Shown here: positions 17,611-28,689 of the stretch, one piece after another
Layout: each line of letters begins with the position of its first letter
How positions within the stretch are numbered: position 1 is the first letter of the stretch
NCBI RefSeq assembly: GCF_003024515.2
Contig: NZ_PYIX02000016.1
Location: forward strand, 1-64,000
Direction: 5' to 3'
Length of the DNA stretch: 64,000 nucleotides
DNA from: Acinetobacter sichuanensis
GTDB taxonomy: Bacteria; Pseudomonadota; Gammaproteobacteria; Pseudomonadales; Moraxellaceae
Translations under genes and position numbers: made by a program
Notes under the pieces: model-generated
What the model was told of the DNA's origin: nothing
The model's input: only the letters and a program-made list of their open reading frames with translations
Databases searched by the model: none

Positions 17611-18525
17611 TTAAAAAACATAAGGACGTACAAAAATAAGGAAGAAAATTCCTAACATCAAAAACCATTTTAGAAAATAATACAATTTACGATTGGTTTT
17701 CTTTAATGCTTTGGCTTTGATCCGAATTTGGTAAACATAACCAAAAACTTTATTTAAACCACCTGTTTGATCACCTGCTTCATTTGGTGAACTCGCTGCA
17801 GTCATCACTTTTTTACCAAACCAATAATTAAAACGTTCCATCCATTTTGTGGTTAATGGACGCTCAACATCAGCAAAGAAAATGATACGATTTTGATCAG
17901 TTTTATTTTCAGCATAATGAATATAGGTTTCATCAAAGACTACGCTTTCACCATCACGCCATGAATATTTTTGCCCATCGACATCAATAAAACAGCGGTC
18001 ATCATTGGGTGTAATTAAACCCAAATGATAGCGCAAAGAACCTGCATAAGGATCACGATGGCGAACCAAACGACTATCAGGCGCAAGCTCTGTAAACATC
18101 GCGGCTTTAATGGTTGGCAATGTTTTTAATAAAGCTGTAGTTTTTGGGCAAAGATCTGCCGCAGAAGGATGTGCGGAGTCATACCATTTTAAATAAAAAC
18201 GCTTCCAGCCTGTCTTAAAAAATGAATTAAAACCTAAGTCATCATAACTGCTCGACGCTTTAATACCACCTTGTGTATATAAAGCTCGTGCTTCATCACG
18301 AATCATTTCCCAGTTCTCATCCAACACTTTTAAGTCTTTAAAATGTTGAGTGTCAATATACGGTTGATTTGGCACTTTAGAGAACATATACATTAAGAAA
18401 TTAATCGGTGCGAGGATCGTGGAATGGTCAAAAAATTGACGATAAAACGAATGTCGCACCTTACCGCGATTTTGGATATACAACGCTGAAATCACAAAAA
18501 TCGCCAATATGATCCATTTAATCAT
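17611..18525 (-). CDS. lpxO: LpxO-like lipid A / aspartyl-asparaginyl beta-hydroxylase
   Basis: This Fe(II)/2-oxoglutarate-dependent dioxygenase has 304 residues and hydrophobic ends. An N-terminal anchor starts MIKWIILAIFVISALYI, and a C-terminal helix ends FLMLGIFFLIFVRPYVF. The catalytic core shows the HxD motif (SRLVRHRDPYAG), the distal histidine (YIHYAEN) and the 2-oxoglutarate arginine region (NRIIFFADVERP). LpxO 2-hydroxylates acyl chains of lipid A at the inner membrane and affects resistance to cationic peptides. I chose the ATG at 18525, which has AAAGAG upstream; a longer frame adds 12 residues. Lipid A specificity is inferred from membrane anchoring and family. Confidence 0.82.
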   Translation of the reverse strand: MIKWIILAIFVISALYIQNRGKVRHSFYRQFFDHSTILAPINFLMYMFSKVPNQPYIDTQHFKDLKVLDENWEMIRDEARALYTQGGIKASSSYDDLGFNSFFKTGWKRFYLKWYDSAHPSAADLCPKTTALLKTLPTIKAAMFTELAPDSRLVRHRDPYAGSLRYHLGLITPNDDRCFIDVDGQKYSWRDGESVVFDETYIHYAENKTDQNRIIFFADVERPLTTKWMERFNYWFGKKVMTAASSPNEAGDQTGGLNKVFGYVYQIRIKAKALKKTNRKLYYFLKWFLMLGIFFLIFVRPYVF

Positions 18526-18679
18526 ATAGCACTCTTTCAAATATTCAGGGGGGGAATGCACCTTGTTAAAGGTGTAAGTTCGAAGGATAGAACCTTAAGA
18601 TGATCAAATTTTAGCAAAAGCAACAAATAAAATCTGTATTATTTTTATCCTTTACCCTTTTTTACTTACTCACTACCAT

Positions 18680-18715
18680 AAAAACACCCCTACTTTTCTC
18701 AATAAAAATAGGGGC
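18680..18715 (-). terminator. Rho-independent terminator of the lipoprotein gene
   Basis: On the minus strand CCCCTA and TAGGGG bracket partly paired A/T tracts, followed by TGTTTTTA. It lies about 40 bp after the stop codon. Confidence 0.65.
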
Positions 18716-18754
18716 ATAGCACAACCAAATAAAATAATATTCACTTAATCAAAT

Positions 18755-19735
18755 TTAGCGATCCCAATTTAATCCTCGTAATGCAACTAAAGATTTTGCT
18801 GCCGTTTCATTATAGATATAACAACCTGTGTTAATTTCTGCGATACGTAATTGAGTATTTCGTTTCTGCTGTTTATCTGTCAAAGTTGTCAGCAATTGAT
18901 TTAATACTTTTGCTTCTTGTTGAAGTGTTCGCTCAAAGTTTGGATTAAACTCGGCTGCATAGAGTCGATTTTGGAACTCAACGGCTGTGCCATCTTTTGG
19001 ATTTATTCCAAAATCTAAATCATAAACGGTTGACCAAGGAATTGATTGCCAAATACCACTTGCATAACGATAGTTTAAACCATTTTTTTGCTGATTAAGC
19101 TGATCAACATACATTAGATTTTCATCATCAAAATCTTCAAAAGACTGCTTAATTTCATTATCAGTGTTGACATCAAAGTTGAAAGAATCTACTTGATCTT
19201 TTTGAGAAATAAGACGATAGCAGCTACTGCCATTTGGAAAACGCTCTGATCCATAACTATTTAAGAAAATACGTGCATAAGCATAGGCATTCTCACTGTC
19301 AAAACCAAGTTGACGATAAGCAGGAAAAACCGTATCAAACATATTTTTGCCTGATAAGTTAACTTTTTCAAATCTCCAATCAGATTTTACCGCACCAATG
19401 GTATTGAATGTCCAATGCGTTAAACCATCTAAATCAATTGTATTTTGTGCAATATCTTTGGGTGTATAAAGCTTATTTTCAGTTAATAGATAATAACCAA
19501 GTGCTTTATTTGATTTTGAGTCTTTGAATTGTTTATTTTGAACTTCAATATAGCTCGCTCTTAAACGATCTGTAATTTTAGATGTTGAGTATTGTATATA
19601 ATAATAACGAGTGCCATTTGCTAAAGAGTCTTTAGATTCAGTGTTATAGTCGTCATCTGAACCACCTCCACCACCACAGCCAGTCAAAACAAAAGATGTA
19701 GCGACCATAGATAACAATAATTTTTTTGTGAACAT
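18755..19735 (-). CDS. Hypothetical lipoprotein
   Basis: This 326-residue protein has a clear lipoprotein signal (MFTKKLLLSMVATSFVLTGC, modified Cys20). It is followed by a flexible GGGGG-SDDD linker with no Asp at +2, so outer-membrane sorting is expected. The rest is soluble with many Tyr and Asn, and two cysteines (SSCYRLI and NTGCYIYNE) that may form a disulfide. I do not recognise a domain. It is a single gene with its own terminator. Confidence 0.65.
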   Translation of the reverse strand: MFTKKLLLSMVATSFVLTGCGGGGGSDDDYNTESKDSLANGTRYYYIQYSTSKITDRLRASYIEVQNKQFKDSKSNKALGYYLLTENKLYTPKDIAQNTIDLDGLTHWTFNTIGAVKSDWRFEKVNLSGKNMFDTVFPAYRQLGFDSENAYAYARIFLNSYGSERFPNGSSCYRLISQKDQVDSFNFDVNTDNEIKQSFEDFDDENLMYVDQLNQQKNGLNYRYASGIWQSIPWSTVYDLDFGINPKDGTAVEFQNRLYAAEFNPNFERTLQQEAKVLNQLLTTLTDKQQKRNTQLRIAEINTGCYIYNETAAKSLVALRGLNWDR

Positions 19736-20174
19736 TCGTATTCAACTTATTTCTCATTTTTAAGTTTAAAATAATATCTATGTCTCAAAAAAAGTACAAT
19801 TTTCTTTTTGCATTTTGTTTAACCAAAATCATTATTTTTGTATCAAGCATTGACCTAAATGACCAAAACAATACAAATAAATAAAAGCATCTTAAAACAC
19901 TTTTTCATGAAAAAAGATTTGTATTTTCCATAAATTTATAATAAAAATAATGTATTAACTATAGATATAAGCACAACAATCAAAACTCAACATCAATGAT
20001 GAGATTTATGCAAAAAAAAATTCATGACCCTTGCGTCACGGCTTGATACAACTTGTTATGTTCTTTTTAGATATAGTTATCGTAAGATTAGAGAAGTCGA
20101 AATGTGTGTAGAAAAAACACACATGTACTTCAAAACATCAACGTAGAAGTCCTCCAAAAAAAGGAGATCAGGGC
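19736..20174. promoter_or_regulatory. fadBA upstream region
   Basis: This 439-bp spacer contains divergent starts for the lipoprotein gene (left) and fadB (right). The right end has a leader hairpin and a strong Shine-Dalgarno sequence (AAGGAGAT) before fadB. The middle is AT-rich without a recognised reading frame. An operator for a fatty-acid regulator is expected here, but I could not identify one with confidence. Confidence 0.5.
20102..20124 (+). promoter_or_regulatory. Perfect 8-bp inverted repeat in the fadB leader
   Basis: ATGTGTGT and ACACACAT are separated by seven A-rich bases, about 50 bp before the fadB start. It may be an operator or an mRNA leader hairpin. No T run follows, so it is not a classical terminator. 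Confidence 0.4.
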
Positions 20175-22328
20175 ATGATCCACGCTGGCAATGCCATTAC
20201 CGTCCAATTGCTTTCGGACGGAATCGCAGAATTCCGCTTTGACTTACAAGGTGAGTCGGTTAACAAATTCAACCGTGCAACGATTGAAGATTTTAAAGCC
20301 GCTATTGAAGCTGTAAAAAATAACAGTGAAGTAAAAGGTTTAATCGTAACAAGTGGTAAATCAACATTTATTGTTGGTGCAGATATCACTGAATTCGGTG
20401 AAAATTTTAAACAAGGCGAAAGCGCAATCGTGGAATGGGCAATGCCTGTTCACGAAATTTTCAATGCTTTTGAAGATTTAGATATTCCTAAAGTCGCTGC
20501 GATCAATGGGATTGCATTAGGCGGCGGTTTTGAAATGTGCTTAGTGTGTGACTATCGTGTCATGTCTGAAGCAGCTGTAGTCGGTCTACCGGAAGTTAAA
20601 CTTGGGATCATTCCTGGTTTCGGTGGTACTGTTCGTTTAAGCCGTGTGATTGGTATCGACAATGCTGTCGAGTGGATTGCAACGTCAGCAAACAAAAAAC
20701 CTGCTGCTGCACTCAAAGATGGTGCTGTAGATGCGGTTGTTGCTGCAGACAAACTTCAAGACGCTGCGATTGATCTTGTTAAACAAGCAATCTCTGGTCG
20801 TTTAGACTGGAAAGCAAAACGTCAAGAAAAATTAGAGCCTGTTAAACTCGACATGCTTGAACAAATGATGGCGTTTAACTCATCTAAAGGTGTGGTTCTT
20901 GCGAAAGCAAACCCTGCACAATACCCTGCGCCTAAACTTCTTCTTGATTCACTGCAAGCAGGTGTCAGCCAAGGTCGTGATGCAGCATTGAAAATTGAAG
21001 CTGAAGCATTTGCTAAAGCTGCGATTACACCACAAGCAGGTGCATTGATCGGTTTATTCATCAATGACCAAGTTGTGAAAAAAGCCTCGAAGAAACATGA
21101 GAAAGGTGCTCATCCTGTCAACCAAGCAGCTGTTTTAGGTGCGGGTATCATGGGTGGTGGTATCGCTTACCAAGCGGCAAGCAAAGGTACACCAATCATC
21201 ATGAAAGATATTGGTAATCCACAACTTGCTTTGGGTATGAAAGAAGCAAATGGCTTGTTGACTAAACAAGTTGAACGTAAGCGTTTAACACCTGCGAAAA
21301 TGGGTGAAACCCTTGCTCGTATCCGTCCTACTTTAAGCTATGACGAGTTTAAAGAAGTGGATATCGTGATCGAAGCGGTCACTGAAAATCCGAAGATCAA
21401 AGAAGCTGTTCTTAAAGATACAGAAAGCAAAGTACGTGAAAATACCATCATTGCTTCAAATACATCAACAATTTCAATCACGCGTCTTGCAAATGCATTG
21501 GCTCGTCCTGAAAACTTTGTCGGCATGCACTTCTTCAACCCAGTTCACATGATGCCTTTGGTTGAAGTGATCCGTGGTGAAAAAACCTCTGAAGAAGCAA
21601 TTGCAACCACTGTTGTGTTAGCTCAAAAAATGGGTAAAACACCAATCGTTGTCAACGACTGCCCGGGCTTCCTTGTAAACCGTGTATTGTTCCCTTACTT
21701 CGGTGCGTTTGACCTTCTGCTTAAAGATGGTGCTGACTTCCAACAAATCGATAAAGTGATGGAAAAATTCGGTTGGCCTATGGGTCCTGCTTACTTGATG
21801 GACGTTGTCGGTATCGACACGGGCGTTCATGGTGCAGAAGTCATGGCTGAAGGCTTCCCAGACCGTATGAAACCTGATTATAAAGGTTCAATCCAAGCGA
21901 TGTATGAAGCAAAACGCCTAGGTCAAAAGAACGATGTCGGTTTCTATAAATACGTTTTAGACAAAAAAGGTAAGAAAGCGAAAACTGTTGATCCAACAGC
22001 GTATGACGTGATTGCATCAGGTGTTACGGGTGAAAAACGTGAGTTTGATGCTCAGGAAATCATTGACCGTATGATGCTTGCATTCTGTAACGAAACTGTT
22101 CGTTGCTTAGAAGACAACATTGTTGCGACACCAAACGAAGCAGATATGGCGATGATCATGGGTGTAGGTTTCCCTCCATTCCGTGGCGGTCCAGCACGTT
22201 ATATCGACCAGACAGGTGTTGCTGAATACGTTGCACTTTGCGACAAGTATGCACACTTAGGTAAGGCTTATGAAGCGCCACAGATGTTGCGTGACATGGC
22301 TGCTAACAACAAAAAATTCTACGGTTAA
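20175..22328 (+). CDS. fadB: Fatty acid oxidation complex subunit alpha
   Basis: FadB carries enoyl-CoA hydratase/isomerase and 3-hydroxyacyl-CoA dehydrogenase activities of beta-oxidation. The 717 residues show an N-terminal crotonase domain ([42 protein letters not shown]). Next comes an NAD-binding domain ([20 protein letters not shown], near residue 317) with [16 protein letters not shown], and a C-terminal dehydrogenase domain. The gene is complete and of normal length. fadA follows 12 bases downstream, so the two subunits are co-expressed. Codon use is that of a highly expressed core gene. Confidence 0.97.
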   Translation: MIHAGNAITVQLLSDGIAEFRFDLQGESVNKFNRATIEDFKAAIEAVKNNSEVKGLIVTSGKSTFIVGADITEFGENFKQGESAIVEWAMPVHEIFNAFEDLDIPKVAAINGIALGGGFEMCLVCDYRVMSEAAVVGLPEVKLGIIPGFGGTVRLSRVIGIDNAVEWIATSANKKPAAALKDGAVDAVVAADKLQDAAIDLVKQAISGRLDWKAKRQEKLEPVKLDMLEQMMAFNSSKGVVLAKANPAQYPAPKLLLDSLQAGVSQGRDAALKIEAEAFAKAAITPQAGALIGLFINDQVVKKASKKHEKGAHPVNQAAVLGAGIMGGGIAYQAASKGTPIIMKDIGNPQLALGMKEANGLLTKQVERKRLTPAKMGETLARIRPTLSYDEFKEVDIVIEAVTENPKIKEAVLKDTESKVRENTIIASNTSTISITRLANALARPENFVGMHFFNPVHMMPLVEVIRGEKTSEEAIATTVVLAQKMGKTPIVVNDCPGFLVNRVLFPYFGAFDLLLKDGADFQQIDKVMEKFGWPMGPAYLMDVVGIDTGVHGAEVMAEGFPDRMKPDYKGSIQAMYEAKRLGQKNDVGFYKYVLDKKGKKAKTVDPTAYDVIASGVTGEKREFDAQEIIDRMMLAFCNETVRCLEDNIVATPNEADMAMIMGVGFPPFRGGPARYIDQTGVAEYVALCDKYAHLGKAYEAPQMLRDMAANNKKFYG

Positions 22329-22340
22329 GGAGCGACGTGA

Positions 22341-23513
<1,173 letters not shown>

Positions 23514-23538
23514 TTTTTAATTAAACTCCGATAAAAAG

Positions 23539-23563
23539 AACCCCGCTTATTGCGGGGTTTTTT
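23539..23563 (+). terminator. Rho-independent terminator of fadBA
   Basis: AACCCCGC pairs with GCGGGGTT around TTATT, followed by a T run. It is the strongest terminator in this part of the window, placed just before the convergent HD-Hsp90 gene. Confidence 0.92.
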
Positions 23564-23566
23564 TAC

Positions 23567-26500
23567 TTATATCTTTCTAGCTATTTTCCACACATTATTA
23601 GCTTCTAATAAAATATCAAGTTCATCTAGAAGTTCTTTAAATAAATTATGGTAATCTTCTTGAGTCATATCATCATACATAATATCTCTTGCATTCCATG
23701 AATCAATTACTATTTCATCAAAATAATTTAAGCTTACATTTAAATGATTAATACTTTTTTTGAAGTTTAAAATATCTTCATCACTTGCATTTTCCCATTC
23801 AAACAAAAGTGGTAAAATAAGAAGTTTCTTGGTGTTCTGAATACCTGCTAGACGAATAGCTAATTCTGATCTGCAAAATAATGGTTTAAATTTTTGAAAA
23901 AACGGAAGCTCTAACCACTCATCGTTATAAAATTGTCTTTTATCTGGTGATTCTAAAAAAGTATTCATATCATTAATTATTTTATAGTTGCTATCTAATT
24001 CTAATGTATTTTTCGAATATACTTGCTGATTAAAGCGTCCCATTCTTTTTTCTTCAATAATTCCATTATTTTTATACCAGCATTCATTAAAATCATTCAT
24101 AGCCCAAGAACGAAATTGATTTGTATCAATAAGTATGTCATTTACACTAAATTTTTCCTCAATTTTATTGCTTGATCTTATATCAACAATAGAAAAACTA
24201 TCCAATTCAAGTAACTCATTAAAAGAATTTTCATATAAGCCACAATTCTCATTATAATTTCCATATGTTAATCTTTTAGAGAAAAGCTTCATATTTTTCC
24301 AAAAGTTTTGATCTATTTTTTTCAACTTATTTTCTGGATCATATAAGTAGCTAAAAAGACTAAGCTTCAAATCATCCTCTAACATTTCTTTTAATTCTTC
24401 ATAATGTAATTCCAATACCGAATAATTTAAATTCTCAAAAAAATTATTCTTTTGAATCTTTCTTATAAAATCATTTTTCCAACTTTTCCTATCCACATTT
24501 AAACTTGATTTTGCATCTAAGCCATAGAATATAATAGAAAAGTTAAAGACATCGTATATTCCAGTATTTAATCTATCAACATGTTGACCTTTAAACCAAG
24601 CATTCCATCCGCCACTAAAATCAGAAAGACTATCGCCATTAGTACTTACATAGAAATACAGTTGTTCATGCTCCAACCAAATCCATTTATGACTTTTTTT
24701 ATCCGTAAACTCATTGCTATAAATAATATCTAAATTTTTCTGCCAGAAATCACCAAACTTGATACTTATTGGTGAAAATTTAGCTACATCATTATAAATA
24801 TCATCTAATTGCGTCGCAATGTGTAACTTATCAAAAGTTTCTTCTAATAAAGGATCATAATTTTTTTCTAAATATTTATATAGTTTAGAGTGATTTGAAT
24901 AATATTTCCGTCCACGCCTAATAACTTTCAATTTTAATTTAATGGTTGTCCCATAAGATATATCACTACTATCACTCAATTCTTTAATAAAGCAATACCC
25001 TTTACTCTTACTTAAAGGAGAATACATTTCAACTTCATAAGCCTTATTCGTGTAAATACTTTTTGTAGTTAAAACTATCTTCTGCTCATCTTCTGATAAA
25101 TTTTTCATAAGTAGGAATGCACTATGCATACCTATACCGAATTGCCCCGATGGGCGAAGCCATCGAGGCATACTTTCTATTATTTTTTGTCGATTTATAT
25201 TTTTACTAGAACCTGCTATTTTTTGCATATAATTCAAATCATTTAAAGATATGCCACATCCATTATCTTTTAATTCAAATTCCCATATACTTTCATCTTC
25301 ACCATCAATGTCTTCTATTTTTTTAAAATCGATAGTAATAGGATATTTATTCAGTATTTCTTGTGTTTTCTTATCAAATGGATGAGAGTTTTTTAGTAAT
25401 TTATTCTCTTTACTTTTAGAATGCTGAATCCAAACACGCATTAGAGTTGCATCTATTGCATTTTGGATTAATTCTCTATAAATATTAGTATCATTTTTAT
25501 AGAAACCACTCCCTTCAAGTATTTCTATAGCATTATTTTCATCAATAGAAAACTTCATCGGCTTATTACTTAATAAAACCTTATTTCCTTGCATTTTTAC
25601 ATCTAATTGTTCAATAGTAGGAAGAGAACCGAATTTTAAACTTGGTACAATCAAATTCCATTGTGACATCTGATTTTGAAATTCTTCTCGGATCCATCCA
25701 AACCAATTTTGTGTTTCGACATAAGACATTTCATCTGAACATTCAGCAACAAGCTTAACTGTTCTTTTATCAAGTTGAAATTCACGTAACGACAAATGCT
25801 TATCATGATGATGTTTACTAACAGAAGGCATATTACTGACATGCTTTGCCATCACAGGACAAAAACGATTGTCATCCAAATCGAATAAATCACCTAAACG
25901 GAGTAAACATCCTATAAAACGAGGATGGCAGTCTTCAGTACCCAAACCAGTTTGTTTATACGGTAGTGTTTCTATCAAAGTATCAAAATTCATACCATGA
26001 GAAACACAAATCTGCCCTAAATAGCGATAAATGCGATTAGGTAATAACTCTGTCCGAGGTGAAGTTATTCCTAAATCTTTAAAAGGATCTTCTACAATTT
26101 TACCAATACGCTTGTCATGCCCACGTCTAAACCATTCCGCAACTAACTGACGATACTTTTCAATACCGTCAAAAGGGTGACTTTCAGTACCAACAGCCGA
26201 TAACCAATTTTGCTCAACATAGGCTTGGCAAAATTTTTGAAGATCATGTCCTTTTTCATTCGCAATCGTTTGAATCATGAAATTGAAATCAGAATTCATA
26301 TGAACTTCTTTTGCATTTTTAGCGTCGACTAACATACCGACATCATGCCAATATGCTGCCTCAAGAATTAACCATGTATCCGTGGCACTGAGTAAATCAA
26401 TATCATCACCTAAAATTCGTTCAATATTGACTAAAATTTGCTGTGAATGTGAAGCGTTATGATTACTAAAATGTGGATAAAAACCACCAATATTTTCTAA

Positions 26501-26608
26501 TGCTTTCCCTACAAGCTTTTGATCAAACTCCCACTGTGCAAATAAAATTGCTACGTTTCCATCTTCTTCACATTTTTTCTTTAAGTGGGCGATTAAATTC
26601 GTGCTCAT
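23567..26608 (-). CDS. HD phosphohydrolase fused to Hsp90-type GHKL ATPase, function unknown
   Basis: This 1013-residue soluble protein has two recognisable modules. Residues 45-250 form an HD domain: His54, the His88-Asp89 pair (AAYWHDVGML) and Asp240 (LLRLGDLFDLDDNR). Residues 370-560 form a GHKL/Hsp90-like ATP-binding fold: IYRELIQNAIDAT (Glu379, Asn383), DNGCGIS (448-454) and GQFGIG (488-493). The remaining 450 residues are unrecognised, Asn- and Lys-rich. No signal peptide or membrane helix is present. It is a lone gene wedged convergently behind fadA and more AT-rich than fadBA, which suggests acquisition. A role in stress sensing or phage defence is possible but inferred only. The ATPase core looks intact. 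Confidence 0.82.
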   Translation of the reverse strand: MSTNLIAHLKKKCEEDGNVAILFAQWEFDQKLVGKALENIGGFYPHFSNHNASHSQQILVNIERILGDDIDLLSATDTWLILEAAYWHDVGMLVDAKNAKEVHMNSDFNFMIQTIANEKGHDLQKFCQAYVEQNWLSAVGTESHPFDGIEKYRQLVAEWFRRGHDKRIGKIVEDPFKDLGITSPRTELLPNRIYRYLGQICVSHGMNFDTLIETLPYKQTGLGTEDCHPRFIGCLLRLGDLFDLDDNRFCPVMAKHVSNMPSVSKHHHDKHLSLREFQLDKRTVKLVAECSDEMSYVETQNWFGWIREEFQNQMSQWNLIVPSLKFGSLPTIEQLDVKMQGNKVLLSNKPMKFSIDENNAIEILEGSGFYKNDTNIYRELIQNAIDATLMRVWIQHSKSKENKLLKNSHPFDKKTQEILNKYPITIDFKKIEDIDGEDESIWEFELKDNGCGISLNDLNYMQKIAGSSKNINRQKIIESMPRWLRPSGQFGIGMHSAFLLMKNLSEDEQKIVLTTKSIYTNKAYEVEMYSPLSKSKGYCFIKELSDSSDISYGTTIKLKLKVIRRGRKYYSNHSKLYKYLEKNYDPLLEETFDKLHIATQLDDIYNDVAKFSPISIKFGDFWQKNLDIIYSNEFTDKKSHKWIWLEHEQLYFYVSTNGDSLSDFSGGWNAWFKGQHVDRLNTGIYDVFNFSIIFYGLDAKSSLNVDRKSWKNDFIRKIQKNNFFENLNYSVLELHYEELKEMLEDDLKLSLFSYLYDPENKLKKIDQNFWKNMKLFSKRLTYGNYNENCGLYENSFNELLELDSFSIVDIRSSNKIEEKFSVNDILIDTNQFRSWAMNDFNECWYKNNGIIEEKRMGRFNQQVYSKNTLELDSNYKIINDMNTFLESPDKRQFYNDEWLELPFFQKFKPLFCRSELAIRLAGIQNTKKLLILPLLFEWENASDEDILNFKKSINHLNVSLNYFDEIVIDSWNARDIMYDDMTQEDYHNLFKELLDELDILLEANNVWKIARKI

Positions 26609-26712
26609 AGCTCTACATCAATTTATTATAAAGTTACAAAGATATTAGCAAATTTATTCATTAAAATAAGTATTTAACTATTTTTAAAATTTTAAGTAGT
26701 AACGTGATGAAA

Positions 26713-26740
26713 ACAAAAAAGCCAATCAACTGATTAGCTT
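26713..26740 (-). terminator. Rho-independent terminator of the membrane-anchored protein gene
   Basis: On the minus strand AAGCTAATCA pairs with TGATTGGCTT (one wobble), followed by a T run. It is placed about 12 bp after the stop codon. Confidence 0.7.
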
Positions 26741-26751
26741 AAAACTAAATC

Positions 26752-27501
26752 TCACAACTCCTCTTCAATCTCTTCTGCATTTTGTTTTTTCTTCTGTTCA
26801 ATCTCTTTATTTAAGTTTAAAACATCCTGATACAACGCATTAAACTGCTTCACTTGCGTATCTTTTTGGAACATGATCTGCCCATTTTCCTTATGCCAAT
26901 CATTTTCTTTCAACAACACAAACATTTGTTCAGCTTTATCTAAAATTTTCAGCTCTAATAAAATTAATGCGCTTTCTTGATCTAATTTTAAATTCTTTTC
27001 CAGTTTTTCTTGCATAGATTGTTTTAGGTTTTGCTCAATCTTGAGCTCTTTAACCTTTGCCAAGGCTTCTTGTTTATCTACTAAATTTTGTTTTTGGTAT
27101 TGCGTCGTAATTCTACGTACTGCTTGTAACATTTGCTCAGTTTCAACAAAATTTTTCTTGCGATCAGCATCTAAACGATTAATATCCAAAAAATAATTCC
27201 ATTTTGCTGCGGCTAAATCACGTAAATAGGTATTACGAGTTTCAATATTTTTAAGCCAATAATTTAAAACAAATTCAGATAAAATTTTATAATCACCTTT
27301 TAAACGTTCATCATGAACATCAAGGCTGACAGGTTTTGACCAATCCTGTGCATTTTCATATAAATGACGCATTTTTTCAGACATGACAATGTCAAACATT
27401 TGGCGCTGTGCTTCTTGCTGCTTTAAAGTGGTATGCTCATAAAATAAATAACTCGCAATACCTAAAATAATCACAATGACAACACTCACAATTCGACGCA
27501 T
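26752..27501 (-). CDS. Hypothetical membrane-anchored, coiled-coil protein
   Basis: This 249-residue protein has one N-terminal transmembrane helix (IVSVVIVIILGIASYLFY, residues 4-21). A long, charged, mostly helical periplasmic part follows (about 90-190, rich in Lys, Glu and Gln), then an acidic end (NAEEIEEEL). No domain is recognised. It diverges from the FrnE-like gene and has its own terminator. It looks like a native, not horizontally acquired, gene of unknown role. Confidence 0.6.
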   Translation of the reverse strand: MRRIVSVVIVIILGIASYLFYEHTTLKQQEAQRQMFDIVMSEKMRHLYENAQDWSKPVSLDVHDERLKGDYKILSEFVLNYWLKNIETRNTYLRDLAAAKWNYFLDINRLDADRKKNFVETEQMLQAVRRITTQYQKQNLVDKQEALAKVKELKIEQNLKQSMQEKLEKNLKLDQESALILLELKILDKAEQMFVLLKENDWHKENGQIMFQKDTQVKQFNALYQDVLNLNKEIEQKKKQNAEEIEEEL

Positions 27502-27692
27502 GTAGAATTTAGTTCCGAATAAAAAATGTAGAGTAACTTAAATTTTGCAAAACTGTATAATATTTATGCAAAAATAACTGCTATTTCTCTACATAATCTG
27601 ACCAAAAATCTGCCATTTGCCAAAAAATACTTTAAATCCAACAATGATGACGCTACCCTCCTCATTAACCTTTATAGTTTTAGAGATTTCCC

Positions 27693-28394
27693 ATGCGTGT
27701 AGATATTTGGTCAGATGTTGTATGCCCATTTTGTTATATTGGCAAAAAACGTTTAGAAGCAGCAGCACAACAAGTTGGTATTGAACTTGAAGTGCATTGG
27801 CATAGTTTTGAACTTGATCCAGAAGCACCACCACGCCAAGAAATTTCAAACTCTGAACGCCTTGCTCAAAAATATGGTCGTAGCTTAGCTGAAGTTGAAG
27901 AAATGCAACGTAATATTGCCGCAATGGCAAAAGAAGAAGGTATTGATTTTAATTGGGAAAATGCCAATTCAGGCAATACTTTTAATGCGCATCGTATTAT
28001 TCACCTTGCACAAAGCAAAGGTTTAGGCTCAGAAGCAAAAGAAGCATTTTTCTATAGCTATATGACACAAGGCTTGCCAATTGGTGAGCGTGAAACGATT
28101 GAAGACGTTGCTTCACGTATTGGCTTAAATCCTGTAGAAGTGGATGATGTACTCAACTCTGATGAGTTTGCAGATTTTGTTAAATTTGACCAAGAAGTTG
28201 CGCGTGAACAACTCAAAGTCACAGGCGTGCCATTTTTTGTTTTTGACCAACGTGTCGCACTTGCAGGCGCTCAACCACGTGAAGTTTTTGTGCAAGTTTT
28301 AGAAAAAGCTTCTGAAACGATTCAAAATGACATCAGCGCAGAGCCAAATGCAGTATGTAATGATGAATCTTGTGAAACGCCAGATGCTAAATAA
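27693..28394 (+). CDS. DsbA-family thiol oxidoreductase, FrnE-like
   Basis: This 233-residue cytoplasmic protein has no signal peptide. It starts MRVDIWSDVVCPFCYIGKKR with the CPFC redox pair (Cys11, Cys14) of the DsbA/FrnE thioredoxin fold. A helical insertion (residues 50-150) and the cis-proline region (VTGVPFFVFDQRVALAGAQP) follow. The C-terminus holds a second cysteine pair, C-NDES-C (Cys222 and Cys227). A CX4C motif of this kind was described in Deinococcus FrnE, where it contributes to disulfide isomerase activity under oxidative stress. The function here is inferred from that similarity. Confidence 0.88.
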   Translation: MRVDIWSDVVCPFCYIGKKRLEAAAQQVGIELEVHWHSFELDPEAPPRQEISNSERLAQKYGRSLAEVEEMQRNIAAMAKEEGIDFNWENANSGNTFNAHRIIHLAQSKGLGSEAKEAFFYSYMTQGLPIGERETIEDVASRIGLNPVEVDDVLNSDEFADFVKFDQEVAREQLKVTGVPFFVFDQRVALAGAQPREVFVQVLEKASETIQNDISAEPNAVCNDESCETPDAK

Positions 28395-28414
28395 TTTGTT
28401 TTAATTTTTCATAT

Positions 28415-28446
28415 AAAAAGCCCATTCTTATAGATTGGGCTTTTAT
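28415..28446. terminator. Bidirectional terminator between the FrnE-like gene and the dodecin gene
   Basis: AAAAGCCCA pairs with TGGGCTTTT around a partly paired AT loop, with a T-rich tail. It lies between convergent genes. Confidence 0.75.
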
Positions 28447-28476
28447 TTAGAGCAAATATATAGATGATCAATCAAT

Positions 28477-28677
28477 TTATTCAACCAAGAAACTAATTTT
28501 GAGATTCACTCGATATTCTGTAATTTTATTGTCTTTAATAATGACTTTTTGTTCATTAATCCAAGCACCTTGTACATTTTTTACAGTTTCAGTGACCTTT
28601 TGAATTCCTGTTTGTATTGCATCTTCAAAACTTTTAGCACTACTTGAATTCACTTCAACCACTTTTGCAATCGCCAT
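28477..28677 (-). CDS. Dodecin (flavin-binding protein)
   Basis: About 66 residues: MAIAKVVEVNSSSAKSFEDA, then GIQKVTETVKNVQGAWINEQ, then ITEYRVNLKISFLVE. This is the beta-alpha-beta-beta dodecin fold, with the conserved tryptophan that stacks on flavin. Dodecins form hollow dodecamers that store or buffer flavins in the cytoplasm. I chose the ATG at 28677; an in-frame GTG four codons upstream is possible. The family length (65-70 residues) fits both. Confidence 0.9.
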   Translation of the reverse strand: MAIAKVVEVNSSSAKSFEDAIQTGIQKVTETVKNVQGAWINEQKVIIKDNKITEYRVNLKISFLVE

Positions 28678-28689
28678 AGAGACACTCAC

